Assembly: GCA_028023455.1 (NCBI GenBank)
Contig: JAQFVV010000991.1
Span: 1 to 64,000, forward strand
Reading direction: 5' to 3'
Source of the DNA: Epiperipatus broadwayi
Taxonomy: Eukaryota; Onychophora; Udeonychophora; Euonychophora; Peripatidae
DNA: 64,000 nucleotides
Positions 21,388 through 34,225 of this stretch are shown here, one piece after another. A program made the position numbers and the translations under genes. Below the pieces are notes generated by a model. It was not told the DNA's origin. It ran no database searches and worked only from the letters and a program-made list of their open reading frames with translations. The first letter of the stretch is position 1; every line of letters starts with the position of its first letter.

Positions 21388-23340
21388 TCTTGGTAGGTCA
21401 GAGCAAATTAGGGTTATTAAAATTAAATTAAATAACCCTTTTTTAAAGTCAAATAATTCATGTAAGTTATGTATAATCATGGACAAACAGTTCTTTGCAA
21501 GAATTCTTTCAATATATTTTCATGGTTTCTATAGGTTTTTCTTATTGACAAGTACATGAACCGTTTTAGAATATCATATATAAGTTTTTTTTGATAGAGT
21601 ATAATTTTCCTTTTGATTTACAATTTTGTTTAATGCAACTTTCTGCAGCTGCATTGTAAGTTTAAATTTTTTTAGAAAATAATATTAACAAATATTGGTT
21701 CAAAGATCAATTTGCACTTAAAATTTAGATATATATTATTTCTGAAGTAGCTCAATTAAAATGTGATTTAGTAGTAATTTTTGTTACAATCACAATCGTT
21801 CATTATTTGGATTTTGCAGCTAAAATTATTTAAAAAAATTAAAGTTTGCATAAAATTAGAAAAATCTCTAACAAGTATCACCTGTAAAATCTTTTGTTCT
21901 TTTAATATTTAGTTAGATGTGATTGTATTTATTATCTCCTAACTATTCCCAAGAACCCAATATTTTAAATCTTTGTTTAATTGTCAATTAATTAGAAACT
22001 AAAGATTTTTTCTTCACTTATTTTGTTATCACTCCTCCAAAAAATAATTTGAAAAAATATATATTTTAATTAATTGAGTAGAAAAATTATATTTTAAAAA
22101 GCAAATCATTCATTATCTTTAATTTTTATTCATTGTTAGAGTATATATTAATATAAATTTTAAAAATACTAATAATAATATTTAAAATAATAAATATCTC
22201 CATGTGGATAAATATTAATTTTTATAAGGTATATTGTTATAATTTTATAAATATTTTATTATAATTTTAGAAAGTATAACAAAGATATATTAAATAATAA
22301 GCAAAACAGAATTGAAGTGAATACTATAAATATATAGACAGACAACTTTAAAATAATTATTGGAATAAACAAAAAAGAAAATATTACTCAGCAAAATAGA
22401 GTTTTAAAGCCCCTCCCTCCCTTGTTTCATCCCAATGTTAAAAATAGAAAAGTACTCATTTAATGGCCAATAATTGTATGGCTATTAGAATAGGGAGGTA
22501 GATTACTCTTGAGTTAGGCAGCTACTTGACTAAAATATTCTAAACTTATTTAAAGAATGTATCACTATGAATTTTGAGCTTTTATTAGTGTTACATTTTA
22601 TAAATATAATTTATCCATTCTACTTTGCAAACTTTTAGGCAAAAAAAAAACTTTTTATCGTATACTTGTGTACACACATTCTTACATTTCAACTGTCCTG
22701 CAATCTTCTAGAAAGCTATGATATAATGAAATAAAATAAAATACATAACTATGCAAATAATACCACAAAAATGTAAACAATAAAGTAATAAAGTAAGAGA
22801 AAATAACATAAAATATAACAAAACAATAAAACTGAAATAAATATAAATATAATCAAAACCAAGCTAAATAATCCAGGTGATATAAAATAAATATAAATTA
22901 TACATTTTCAGAATAGGATGTATACGAATTATGATCTATTGTATATAAAAATTTGTTTATCAGGTTACTGATCAGAGATGATTATTTTGGTCTGCACCAA
23001 AAAAAATAAAAGATAAATAACATCTAATGGAATAGTCATTGCTAAAACCTTCATTTTGTTATTTTATTTAGTAATGCTTAAATTTTGTTTAATAATTTAA
23101 TAAAGTTATAAAATTTATTGATAAAATATAAGATGTTAATACAAGAAGATTTATATTAAATCTAAAAAAGTAAGGAGACCTAATCAATGGGTCATATTCT
23201 AGATTTTCAGTTTGTAAATGTTTCATCTACATTTAAATTAATTGAAAATACCGTATCTAAAATATGTTAAAAAAAATCACCATGATATGACATAAAAAAT
23301 ATATTTAATAACATAAATGTTAATAATATATATATATATA
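21388..23340. other. Intergenic AT-rich DNA
   Basis: No gene, RNA gene or recognisable element. A short TA run at 23,328-23,340 touches the LTR that follows. Confidence 0.5.
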
Positions 23341-25398
23341 TTATAATGATCGAAATGAAAGTGAAGATTGAATCTAACCACAAACTACGATATCTGCTCT
23401 ACAAGGCACCATCTAGGCATTTAAACCTAGAAAAATTTATAGAGTAGGCAGATACACGCTGTTAAGATTCCACTTTATTTAAATATTCAGATCGTTAGCC
23501 CAAGTCACTAGCTCAGTGGAGTAGCAGAGATAATAAAATATAAATTTTATATCTTAAATATAAAAGAATAAAAGCCACTGCCAGAAATTAACACATAAAA
23601 ATATTTATTTACGCACATATAAAATAACATTTAAATTTTGAGGAATAAACGCAACATTTTTGATTTTTCTATTAAACTTTAGTTTTACATTTAAGTAAAT
23701 TACAACCATGAGTTTAATATTTAGTTAGATAGTCGAGTATGAATAGACTACATAGATCTGCATTTGAAAAGAAAATATTCTTCCCTGATTTAACCTTAGG
23801 CAACAAATTTCGCAATCAAACCGGCGCCAATCCATCTGATACATTTATGTATTCAACGTAGCATGAAAATACGACAACACAAAATACTATACTGTCAGGA
23901 ATGTACATCTGATCAGTAAGTAGAATTAGAGAAGACATTGTCTCTCCACCAACAGGAATGTTACATCTGTTGGCAAGTAGAACAATAAACATAAAACTTC
24001 ATAGGAATGGACTGCGGTCTTTTGCCGTCTTACAAACCCATCCATAGGCAAACAGAAGGTGTGTGGCATATATCTATAATCCTGCCCGTAGCAGATCTCA
24101 TACTACATCTACAATTACACAAATATATCCAATCCATTGAACCAATTCAACTATGAAATAAATAACCTAAGATTACCCTCCCTTAATATAACTTTACAAA
24201 ACTATATAGCCATTCACGCCTGACTTAAATTTAACATTTAAATACATTCGCACAGATTATTTTTATAAATTTGTCTTTAAAATGTTGAGTATAGATTGGC
24301 TGCACAGATTCCATGGTCAAAAACATCCAAATTAAACACAATCAATCAAAATACAAAATCATTGATAACATCAATTGCAAAAGGGAATACACAAGGTGCC
24401 ATGGCATTCATCATAAGATGCCCACATTAACATCGTTGACCTATATGTTCTAATCGACTGTGAAAAACCACAACATAATCAACCGCTAATGAATCTATGC
24501 AATGTCTATACCCAACTTAAACGTAATGCATTTAATAATTTCTACAATAAATATTAATACAAATAAAATTAATAAAATGGAAATGATTTTAGCAAAACTT
24601 AACTATATAAATTTAAACAATCAATTATTAATTTGAAAATCAAATAAAAGTTCATTTTAAAATTTAAATTAGCTGAATCTTTAAAAAAAAACAATGACGA
24701 AAGTTCTTAATTACTTTTTTGTGTTGTTGTTAATTTGTAAAGTTCATAGCTCACGGTAGAAGAGTCCAGGTTTCTGCTTTTAATTCCTGCGATGCCTCCA
24801 TTGGAAGATAATGTTCTGGAGATGGCAATAGCTGGTTCAAGGTATCACAGTCTTTTCATTTTTTTTTAAATAGAGAGAGTGGTATGTGCGTCCTACCACA
24901 TCTCTCAAACACAAAATGCTGGAACTGTCCGAAAAAACTGTATTTCCCTTTTTATATTATCCACATGGATTCAATCAACAAAACGTCACTAATCCATCAC
25001 TTTCATTAGGGTCTGAGCAAAGGCTTAGTGCTTCCATTGGTCAAGCTAATTTCTCTTTATTTTCTTATCTATCTTTCATCAGATCATTTTAATTATACAA
25101 GATCCCAAGGCTAGCTTGCTTTTCAAACAATTTATAAACAATCATTTCCATTTACAGATTATGAGAATTAATTAATACCTTTTTTTATTTTTAAATCTTG
25201 TACTTTTTTTTTATAAAAAAGTACATTCAAATACTTATTTATTTGTTTTTTTAAAAAAATATTTTTAAAGTTTGGCATCTGTGCGAATGTATATACGTTT
25301 AACAAACATTTTAATTTTAGCGTTTAGTTTTTTACTTTTATTTGCGAACTTTTAAGTTTTTATTTTAAATTAATGTAACGACATATTTATATATCATT

Positions 25399-25401
<3 letters not shown>
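23341..25401 (-). repeat. Solo LTR, same family as the 28.35-32.98 kb element
   Basis: About 2.06 kb that is the reverse complement of the LTRs at 28352-30400 and 30928-32976, but visibly more diverged. On the minus strand it starts TGTAATGATATATAAATATG and ends near GATCATTATAA. It has no second LTR or interior, so it is probably a recombination remnant. The 68-codon plus frame at 24886-25092 is inside it, antisense, and is not a gene. Confidence 0.78.

Positions 25402-25433
<32 letters not shown>
25402..25433. repeat. (TA)n microsatellite
   Basis: TA run abutting the 5' edge of the solo LTR. Confidence 0.9.
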
Positions 25434-25435
<2 letters not shown>

Positions 25436-28351
25436 TAAACTTCATTTCCTAGTCTTTAAAATTTCTAGCCAGATAATAATTCATTTCTCCTAGCCTAGAA
25501 AGAAATTAATAACTAACTGATTTACAACTTGGAGTTATAATTTAAAGATTTACCATTTGAAGAATTTTGACATTTTGTCCACGTTAAATTAAATTAAAAT
25601 TTTTAATAAAAATTGTGGACTCCATTCTATTCATGTATTAAATAGGGTTGATATTATATCTCCAGAATTACTGAAAGAATTTCTCTTCTTAATTGTGTCT
25701 AAAGATAAAATTGTTGGCTATTATTTTATTCTTTTGCAATGATATAGATAATTCGAATTTACATTTGAATTAATCAATAATATATTTTGGGTAGAAAAGT
25801 CAAATATTAATAAATTTATAATTTAGTTTAATTTGTAATTTATCTTAGCGTTTTGTTTTATTTATACATATATCTGCATGCATTTCTGTGATATACTTTA
25901 TATATCTCAGGATGTGTTGTGGAATTTTTTTTCTAGCTTATTATTTATAATTAAAATATATACATTTGCATTTTCAGGATTCTTCTCTTTTTTGTATATA
26001 TTTTTAAATGAAATTATTTATTTCTAATTTAAAAATGAAAAATCACAATATCTGAATATTAAATGAACATGGTGCTATATTTTTGGGATTATATGAACAA
26101 ATCTCTATTCTAAATAAAGAATGTGCAGTAAAAACATAAGTTTTTTTTTTGTTCTCTGTTTTTTTTTCGCATTGGTACAGATGATTGATTATTTCAGTTA
26201 TCACCGAATTTAACCGTCTATTTGATTAGAAATATTAATAGATCCGTATAAGATTAGTTTGTTTAATTTTTATCCTATTTATTAGTATTTATCATGTAAA
26301 TGTGTGATGTTTATGTAAAATATTGTTTTGAATTGTATCAGATGTGTAATATTGAAAAATTAAACTAATATATTTTAAATATATTTAATAAGAAATATTA
26401 TATCATAAAAATTAATATCGATGCTGTTCTTAATAATAAACAAATTAACTTTATTAAAAATATTAACAAGATATACAATGTTTATTTTATATTTAATTAA
26501 ATATAAATGAAAGTATTCAAAACCCTAAAAACACTATGTGTTATGACAATTTACTGTTTATTAAAGTGTATATAATTGCTACAGGTCATATATAAGTATA
26601 TTGAGATGAAGTATAAAAAAGTGAAAGAGAGGATATCTGTTGTTTTCTAATCATATAACAATTAAAATAGATAATTATTCATCCATTACTTCAACTTTTT
26701 TCATTAGAAATAGTTTACAACTTCTCATATTATTTCAGTCTAATAAATACTACTACTTACTTAAAAAAGAAACAAGAAAAAATAAAAAAAAAACAATTGA
26801 AATTTATAATAAATAAGCAAAAATACTGTCATTATATAATGAAAGTTTGAAAAATCCTTTGATTTTTCTGTTTTCTATTAGAATAGGTTTTATTTAATTT
26901 AATAAAAAATAGATTAAAATAATAAGAGTGTCTCTCTTCACTAATATTATATAGTATTAATATATATACAAATAATCGTATTTAGTATATACTTGAATAA
27001 AATTTAATTTTTTTAGGTTCTAATTAGACATAATTTTTTTTGCAAATAGATTTTGAAAAAAATAAAATAAATAACCACACAAACTATTATAACTTAGAAA
27101 TTCCTTCAATTTTTTTTTTTTATGAAGATCTTTGGAAATGTGTTTGGCTTCTTCTGTAATCTATACGTAATATTAGCAGCTTTATAAACAAACAACATTG
27201 CAAAATATGTAGCTCTGAAAATATGTAATATAGTGAGTCGATAGTGAATCGTAATTTTTATATGCTTATACTATAACAATTTTTTACAAGTCAGATGTTC
27301 TAGAAGTCATTTTACTAAACTCTGAAAAATAAGAGAAATCTTTATTAAAATGACTTCTAGAAAGTCTTATTTGCAAATAATTTTGTATGTCGTATGATAA
27401 TTATTGTTTCAGAAATATTGTTTTATATGTGCATATAATTAAATGTTAATAAATTCATAAAAAATGGCATTATATAAAATAATAAAGCACTATGCTGAAA
27501 GAAAATATGCAATCATATATTTAGGGAAAAAAACAAGCTAAGAGATTAGTTTTATTTATAAAACAAAAACATTCAAATGAAAGTCAAACTTTTTTTAAAA
27601 ATGTGATTATTTAATATCAAGTGATACTATTTATTAAACTTTTTGAATGTATTGTCTTCAATATATTCTATTCCTAGCAACATGTTTAAAAAAAACAAAG
27701 ATAAATTATAAAGCAATTTTTACAGGATCTTTAAAATAATTGCTATAAAATAAATAGAATCTGCTTTTTTTTCTTAAAAGGCACTCGACTTCACCATGAA
27801 AGCTTTTTTCTCTAGTCTATTAATTTTCATCTGCTTTAAATATCTTAGCCATCTGAAATATTATCTTGTAATTTTAAATCCATAATTATTATGTCTATGT
27901 GCAAAGTAGTATAATATTATAGAGTATCAGACAAAGAATTTTCGCTCAGAGTCAAGTGAGTCAAAAATAAAGATAATATATAAATCACATTTTTTTCCTG
28001 TCATTTTTTTTTTTTGCATTAAGAACAAAATTATAGTTTTAAAACTTGTTATTTATAATCTCTGAAAATCATTTGCACACGAGTTGATGTGATCTGTCCA
28101 ATAAATTTCTTAAATGTGCTTTTGTAGTAGATTAACAAGAATAAATCACAATAATTGTTGGAAACATTTATACAAACTTAAAATCATATTAAAAAGCTTC
28201 ATTTATTGTATTGCAAAAATCATACCACTATGTAAGATTATGTGGTACAACATTATGATTCCAAATATTAAAAAAAAAAAACTTTTAAAGCTAAACTGTC
28301 ACCAGAACAATTTAAAACTTTTTTAAAGATTCCACAAGCATTTATATATAT
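25434..28351. other. Intergenic AT-rich DNA
   Basis: No gene recognised. It contains the inverted repeat at 27298-27362. The 70-codon frame at 28114-28326 shows no family features. Confidence 0.5.
27298..27362. repeat. Perfect 17-nt inverted repeat
   Basis: TTCTAGAAGTCATTTTA at 27298-27314 and its exact complement at 27346-27362 flank 31 bases. A hairpin or an inverted duplication; no terminator role is claimed. Confidence 0.75.
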
Positions 28352-30400
28352 TGTAACGATATATAAATATGCCATTACATTAATTTAAAATAAAAACTAA
28401 GTTCACAAAAAAAAAAAAATATTAAAAATCTAAAAGCTAAAAAAAAATTAAAGAGTTGTAAACGTATATATATATTCACACAGATGCAAAACTTTAAAAA
28501 TATTTTTTTTTTAATAAATAAAAATATTTGAACGTACTTTGCTATAAAAAAGTACAAGATTTAAAGATAAAATATTTTTGTAAATGGAAATGATTGTTTC
28601 ATAAAGTAATTGCAAAGCAAGCTAGCCCTTGGGGCTCATATACTGTAATTAAAAAGTCAGAGGATAAGATAGATAAGAGAATAAAAAGAATTAGCTTGAC
28701 CAATGGAAGCACCAAGCCTCAGCCCGGACCCTAATGAAAATGATGGATTAGTGACATTTTGTTGGTTGAATCTGTGTGGATACTATAAAAAGAGAAATAT
28801 AGAGTTTCCTGACAGTTCCAGCTTTTTTGTGTTTGAGATGTGTGATAGGATGCACATATCACACTCTCTTTTTTAAAAAAAAATGAAATGACTGTAATTC
28901 CGAAATGAAACCAGCTAAGGTCACCTCCAGAACATCAGATCGGTCTTCCAATGGAGATGCCGTGGGAATTAAAAACAGGAACCTGGACTCTTCTACCATG
29001 AGCTATGAACTTTACAAATTAACAAAAAAAAAGTAATTAAGAACTTTCATCAATTTTTTTTAAAGATTCAGCTAATCTAAATTTTAAAATGAACTCTTAT
29101 TTGATTTTCAAATTGATTATTGATGTTTAAATTTTACATAGTTAAATTTTCTAAAATCATTTTCATTTTTTATTAATATTTTTGTATAAATTATAAATGC
29201 ATAAATTTAAGTTGGGTATGGACATTGCATGGATTCGTTAGCGGTTAATTATGTTGTGGTTTTCATATTCGATTAGAATATATAAGTCATCGATGTCAAT
29301 GCGGCATCTTATGATGAATGCCATTGGGTTTCTTGTATTCCCTCTGCAATTGACATTATCGATGACTTTGTATTTTGATCGGTTATGTTTATTTTGAAAT
29401 GTTTTTAACTGTGGAATCTATGCAGCCGATCTATACTCAACATTATAAAACAAATTTTATAAAATTCATCTGTGCGAATTTAAATAAAATGTTAAATTTA
29501 AGTTGGGTGTGAATGGCTGTATAGATTTGTGAAGTTACATGAATTAATTAGGGAAGGGTAATCTTGGGTTATTTGTTTCATAGTTAAATTAGGTCAATGG
29601 ATTGGATATATTGGTGTAATTAGTAGATGTAGTATGAGATTCGCTATGGGCAGAATTGCTGTATACACCGCACAAACCCTTTTGCCTATGGATGGGATTG
29701 TAAGTCAGCAAAAAGGACCACAGTCCCTTCCTATGGAGTTTTTATTTTATTGTTCTTCTTGCCATACAGATGTAACATTCCTGTATTGGACAAGAGTCAA
29801 TGTCTTCTCTAACTATACTGTTCAGATGTCCATTCCTGACAGTATAGTATATTTAGTGTTGTTGTATTTTCATGCTACATTGAATACATCAATGTATCAG
29901 ATGGATTGACACTGGTTTGACTGTGAACTTTTGGCCTAAGGTTAAATAAGGGATAGAATATTTTCTTTTCGAATGCAAATCTATGTAGTCTATTCATACT
30001 CGACGATCTTAATAAAAATATTAAATTCATTCATACTCAACAATCTTAAAATAATAATTTAAATTAAAAATTAATATTAAAATCTGAATAATAAATGTTA
30101 TTCCTCAAATTTAAAATGATTATATATGTGTGTAAATAAATATTGTTTGTGTTAATTACTGGCAGTGGCTTTTATTTTTTTATATATATTTAAGATACAA
30201 ATTAAACAAGTTATTTATTATTTCTGTGTCTCCATGAACTAGTGACATTGGGCTAACTGTCTAAATATTTAAATAAAGTGAAATCTTAACTTACATATCT
30301 GCCTATTATATAAATTTTTCTAGGTTCAAATGCCTACATGGCACCCTTGTATTGCAGATGTGATAAGATTTGATCTTCACTTTCTTTTGGATCATTATAA
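28352..30400 (+). repeat. 5' LTR
   Basis: Near-identical to 30928-32976, with scattered substitutions and small indels. It contains CCAAT, TATAAAA and a late AATAAA (about 30272) in the right order for an LTR. The 91-codon frame at 29634-29909 recurs in the 3' LTR and is treated as a chance frame. Confidence 0.75.
28698..28790 (+). promoter_or_regulatory. LTR promoter: CCAAT box and TATA box
   Basis: GACCAATGG at 28698-28706 and TATAAAA at 28784-28790, spaced about 80 bp apart. The TATA box is repeated in the 3' LTR at 31372-31378 and in inverted form in the solo LTR near 24,950. Confidence 0.5.
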
Positions 30401-30927
30401 TTTGTTTCCCAACTGGGGCCAATCTTTAATAAACCACCAGTACCCTGAGAATTTTAAAGATAAATCACGCCCATAATATTTTTTCTGAAATGTGTATGTA
30501 TTGTTTTTGTATTAACGTAATGTTATACTTTGAATTTTGTTTTAAAGGTCCTGCCAGTAAGAAAAATTGTGCATACGTAAAAATAAATGTGAGGAATAAA
30601 ACGTAATAATAAATATAAATCATATTTTTTTTTAAAAAAAGTCTTGTTTAAATTAAAATCTAATTGTTCAACTTGCATAATTAATACTTAAAAGTAAAAG
30701 AAAAGAAACTTGGAAGGGAGGGGGCAGAAATTTAGCTGTTAGAAAGCTATAAATAGTCAACAACATTTTTTATCATTATATTTGTGTGTCATTACTGTTT
30801 TGTCTTTTAAAAAAAAGTTTTGTCCTTTTGAAATTTTCATATATAATCAATTTGTGTAATGTAATTACTAACACTAAGTAAATTCTTTTTTTTTAATGTT
30901 TTTGTTTTTTGAGGAAGTTTACTGATA
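30401..30927 (+). other. LTR element interior with primer-binding-like site
   Basis: Begins TTTGTTTCCCAACTGGGGCC (30401-30420), a likely decayed primer-binding site. A purine block AAGGGAGGGGGCAGAA lies at about 30,712-30,727. No ORF of note. The base immediately before the 3' LTR is not a clear polypurine tract. Confidence 0.5.
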
Positions 30928-32976
30928 TGTAACGATATATAAATATGCCATTACATTAATTTAAAATAAAAACTAAGTTCGCAAATAAAAATAAATTTAT
31001 TAAAAATCTAAAAGCTAAAAAAAAATTAAAGAGTTGTAAACGTATATATATTCGCACAGATGCAAAACTTTAAAAATATTTTTTTTTTAATAAATAAAAA
31101 TATTTGAACGTACTTTGTTATAAAAAAGTACAAGATTTAAAGATAAAATATTTTTGTAAATGGAAATGATTGTTTTATAAAGTAATTGAAAAGCAAGCTA
31201 GCCCTTGGGGCTCTTATATACTGTAATTAAAAAGTCAGAGGATAAGATAGATAAGAGAATAAAAAGAATTAGCTTGACCAATGGAAGCACCAAGCCTCAG
31301 CCCGGACCCTAATGAAAATGATGGATTAGTGACGTTTTGTTGGTTGAATCTGTGTGGATACTATAAAAAGAGAAATATAGAGTTTCCTGACAGTTCCAGC
31401 TTTTTTGTGTTTGAGATGTGTGATAGGATGCACATATCACACTCTCTTTAAAAAAAGTGAAATGACTGTAATTCCAAAATGAAACCAGCTAAGGTCACCT
31501 CCAGAACATCAGATTGGTCTTCCAATGGAGATGCCATGGGAATTAAAAACAGGAACCTGGACTCTTCTACCATGAGCTATGAACTTTACAAATTAACAAA
31601 AAAAAAGTAATTAAGAACTTTCGTCAATTTTTTTTTTAAAGATTCAGCTAATCTAAAGTTTAAAATGAACTCTTATTTGATTTTCAAATTGATTATTGAT
31701 GTTTAAATTTTACATAGTTAAGTTTGCTAAAATCATTTTCATTTCTTATTAATATTTTTGTATAAATTATAAATGCATAAATTTAAGTTGGGTATGGACA
31801 TTGCATGGATTCGTTAGCAGTTAATTATGTTGTGGTTTTCATATTCGATTAGAATATATAAGTCATCGATGTCAATGCAGCATCTTATGATGAATGCCAT
31901 TGGGTTTCTTGTATTCCCTCTGCAATTGATGTTATCAATGACTTTGTATTTTGATCGGTTATGTTTATTTTGAAATGTTTTTAACCATGGAATCTATGCA
32001 GCCGATCTATACTCAACATTATAAAACAAATTTTATAAATTTCATCTGTGCGAATTTAAATAAAATGTTAAATTTAAGTTGGGCATGAATGGCTGTATAG
32101 ATTTGTGAAGTTACATGAATTAATTAGGGAAGGGTAATCTTAGGTTATTTGTTTCGTAGTTAAATTAGGTCAATGGATTGGATATATTGGTGTAATTAGT
32201 AGATGTAGTATGAGATTCGCTATGGGCAGAATCGCTGTATACACCACACAAACCCTTTTGCCTATGGATGGGATTGTAAGTCAGCAAAAAGGACCACAGT
32301 CCCTTCCTATGGAGTTTTTATTTTATTGTTCTTCTTGCCATACAGATGTAACATTCCTGTATTGGACAAGAGTCAATGTCTTCTCTAACTATACTGTTCA
32401 GATGTCCATTCCTGACAGTATAGTATATAGTGTTGTTGTATTTTCATGCTACATTGAATACATCAATGTATCAGATGGATTGACGCCGATTTGACTGCGA
32501 ACTTTTGGCCTAAGGTTAAATAAGGAATAGAATATTTTCTTTTCAAATGCAAATCTATGTAGTCTATTCATACTCGACGATCTTAATAAAAATATTAAAT
32601 TCATTCATACTCAACAATCTTAAAATAATAATTTAAATTAAAAATTAATATTAAAATCTTAAATGATAAATGTTATTCCTCAAATTTAAAATGATTATAT
32701 ATGTGCGTAAATAAATATTATTTGTGTTAATTACTGGCAGTGGCTTTTATTTTTTTTATATATATTTAAGATACAAATTAAACAAGTTATTTATTATCTC
32801 TGTGTCTCCTTGAGCTAGTGACATTGGGCTAACCATTTAAATATTTAAATAAAGTGGAATCTTAACTTATGTATCTGCCTACTATATAAATTTTTTTAGG
32901 TTCAAATGCCTAGATGGCGCCCTTGTAGTGCAGATGCGGTAAGATTCGATCTTCACTTTCTTTTGGATCGTTATAA
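30928..32976 (+). repeat. 3' LTR
   Basis: Direct repeat of 28352-30400. The low divergence suggests a fairly recent insertion. The 94-codon and 73-codon frames at 32210 and 32906 lie in it and are not genes. Confidence 0.75.
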
Positions 32977-33652
32977 TATATATATAGTAAGATTACCAAC
33001 TATTGTTTACTTTTATTATAATGAACTTTTTCATCCAAATCTATATGAGGATATATATGTTTTTAAATGCAATCATGAGTATTTTTATTTCATCATATAC
33101 TCCTTTCTGTTCAAAACAAAAATATAATAACTAAAAATAATCTGCTGATTTATAATAAAATGATGACAATTTCAAGATTTGTAAGATACTTTTAACACAT
33201 GTAATAAATCTAAAATGATTACAGGTAGTTAAAAACTGTAGTCTGATGATTGTTTTAATTCATTAATCATTTTTATCAACAAATTGCACTTCTCGTTTAA
33301 ATCCTATATTATTATAAAATTTTATATTTGAATTTATTATTCCAGTAAGCAGAAAAAATCATACATTTTAAAGTCAATAATAAACTAATCATTATTATAA
33401 CAGTATTTATAATTTTTCTTTTCAGTGAATACAAAAACAGGATTTAGTATGCTTCATAGAATTCCTCACAATTTTTCATCATTCATTAACAGATTTAGCT
33501 TAAAATTCGAAATGAAATTTTTTTTAGCTCTAATAGTAGTTACAGTCTATCAAGAATAACAGCTAGTATAAGGGACAAATTAATATTTTCTCAAATATTT
33601 TTTTTATGTTGAGGATATGAATTAATTTTTAATACTTATTTTTTTTTTTTAC
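32977..33652. other. Intergenic DNA
   Basis: AT-rich, with short poly-T runs. No feature recognised. Confidence 0.5.
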
Positions 33653-33664
33653 ATTTTAACCAAC
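33653..33664. repeat. Left target-site duplication of Penelope-like element 1
   Basis: ATTTTAACCAAC directly precedes the left inverted terminus and recurs exactly at 36344-36355. Confidence 0.7.
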
Positions 33665-33843
33665 TTATAAAACAAAATAAGCGTATGTCACGCTTGAATG
33701 TGAAGCTATAATAAGATACAGTAATTAAATACGCTAAGCACTTTCGAGGTCCTTTACCTCATATTCATAGTGAAGCTGTGAGCTGCGAAAATAAAAATGG
33801 GGCGGGAGAAGTTGTATGCAAAGCATATGCAAATAGACTAAAT
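33665..33843. repeat. Left inverted terminal repeat of Penelope-like element 1
   Basis: Near-perfect reverse complement of 36135-36314, differing at a handful of bases. The inner part has GGGGCGGGAGAAGTTGTATG. The outer part has the AAGCGTATGTCACGCTTG stretch, itself a small hairpin. Confidence 0.85.
33732..33769 (-). ncRNA. Hammerhead-like motif in left terminal repeat
   Basis: On the minus strand the order is ATGAATATGA, a GGT/ACC stem, GAAA, then GTGCTTAGCG. It resembles the hammerhead layout reported in Penelope termini but lacks a canonical CTGANGA, so activity is doubtful. Confidence 0.35.
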
Positions 33844-33844
33844 T

Positions 33845-34225
33845 ATGAATTTGTATCAACAAAGACTCATATTATGTCTTGGCATTTCAGTCAAAACATT
33901 GGAACAGCGCCTAACATTCTTGACTGAATGCAAAAGATTTAACATCGTTCCAAACTGCTGCAAAATAAAAATAAACGACTCCATTTATAATCGCGACAAA
34001 ATCATTGACACACTTCAATTACGTCTTTTGACTTTTGTTATCCATGGATGTAAGAATGCATTACGTAAAGAAAGAAAAAGATGGAGCACAGTTACAGCAA
34101 ACAACACCCTCCCTCAATGGATTATCGATAAACTTAACTTTACAGAAATGGACCACCGCAAACGTTTCGTTTTGAAAATTAAATTTTTAGCTAATAAACA
34201 AAATATAAAAAAATATAAATATTGA
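33845..34225 (+). CDS. Penelope-like element 1 protein, N-terminal part
   Basis: A 126-codon frame opening right after the left terminal repeat. It contains FLTECKRFNIVPNCCKIKIN (about residues 27-46), an N-terminal block also seen in family A, and a basic RKERKRWS stretch (about 77-84). It ends in a tract of seven A (34207-34213) followed by a stop. A one-base shift there opens a frame that reads NIDLLQTSFVNRTGFTPPDR, then ARVLSLGPRFVGG and continues without a stop into the RT at 34368. It is therefore the amino part of one protein, with a probable slippage-type frameshift or a sequencing error. Confidence 0.8.
   Translation: MNLYQQRLILCLGISVKTLEQRLTFLTECKRFNIVPNCCKIKINDSIYNRDKIIDTLQLRLLTFVIHGCKNALRKERKRWSTVTANNTLPQWIIDKLNFTEMDHRKRFVLKIKFLANKQNIKKYKY

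Larger units (their letters stand above)
28352..32976 (+). mobile_element. Non-autonomous LTR retrotransposon with 2.05-kb LTRs
   Basis: Two direct repeats of exactly equal length (2,049 bp each by edge reading) enclose only about 527 bp. The repeats start TGTAACGATATATAAATATG and end in GATCRTTATAA. After the first repeat a decayed primer-binding-like string CCCAACTGGGGCC appears, resembling the Ty3/Gypsy tRNA primer site followed by GGGGC. TATAT directly flanks both outer ends, a possible 5-bp target duplication in a TA-rich site. No gag or pol is present, so the element depended on proteins from elsewhere. Assignment to Gypsy is inference. Confidence 0.7.

Noticed and set aside
29634-29909. 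91-codon frame repeated at 32210 as a possible gene
   Set aside because: It lies inside both LTR copies; its conservation follows from the recent duplication and it has no family motif.
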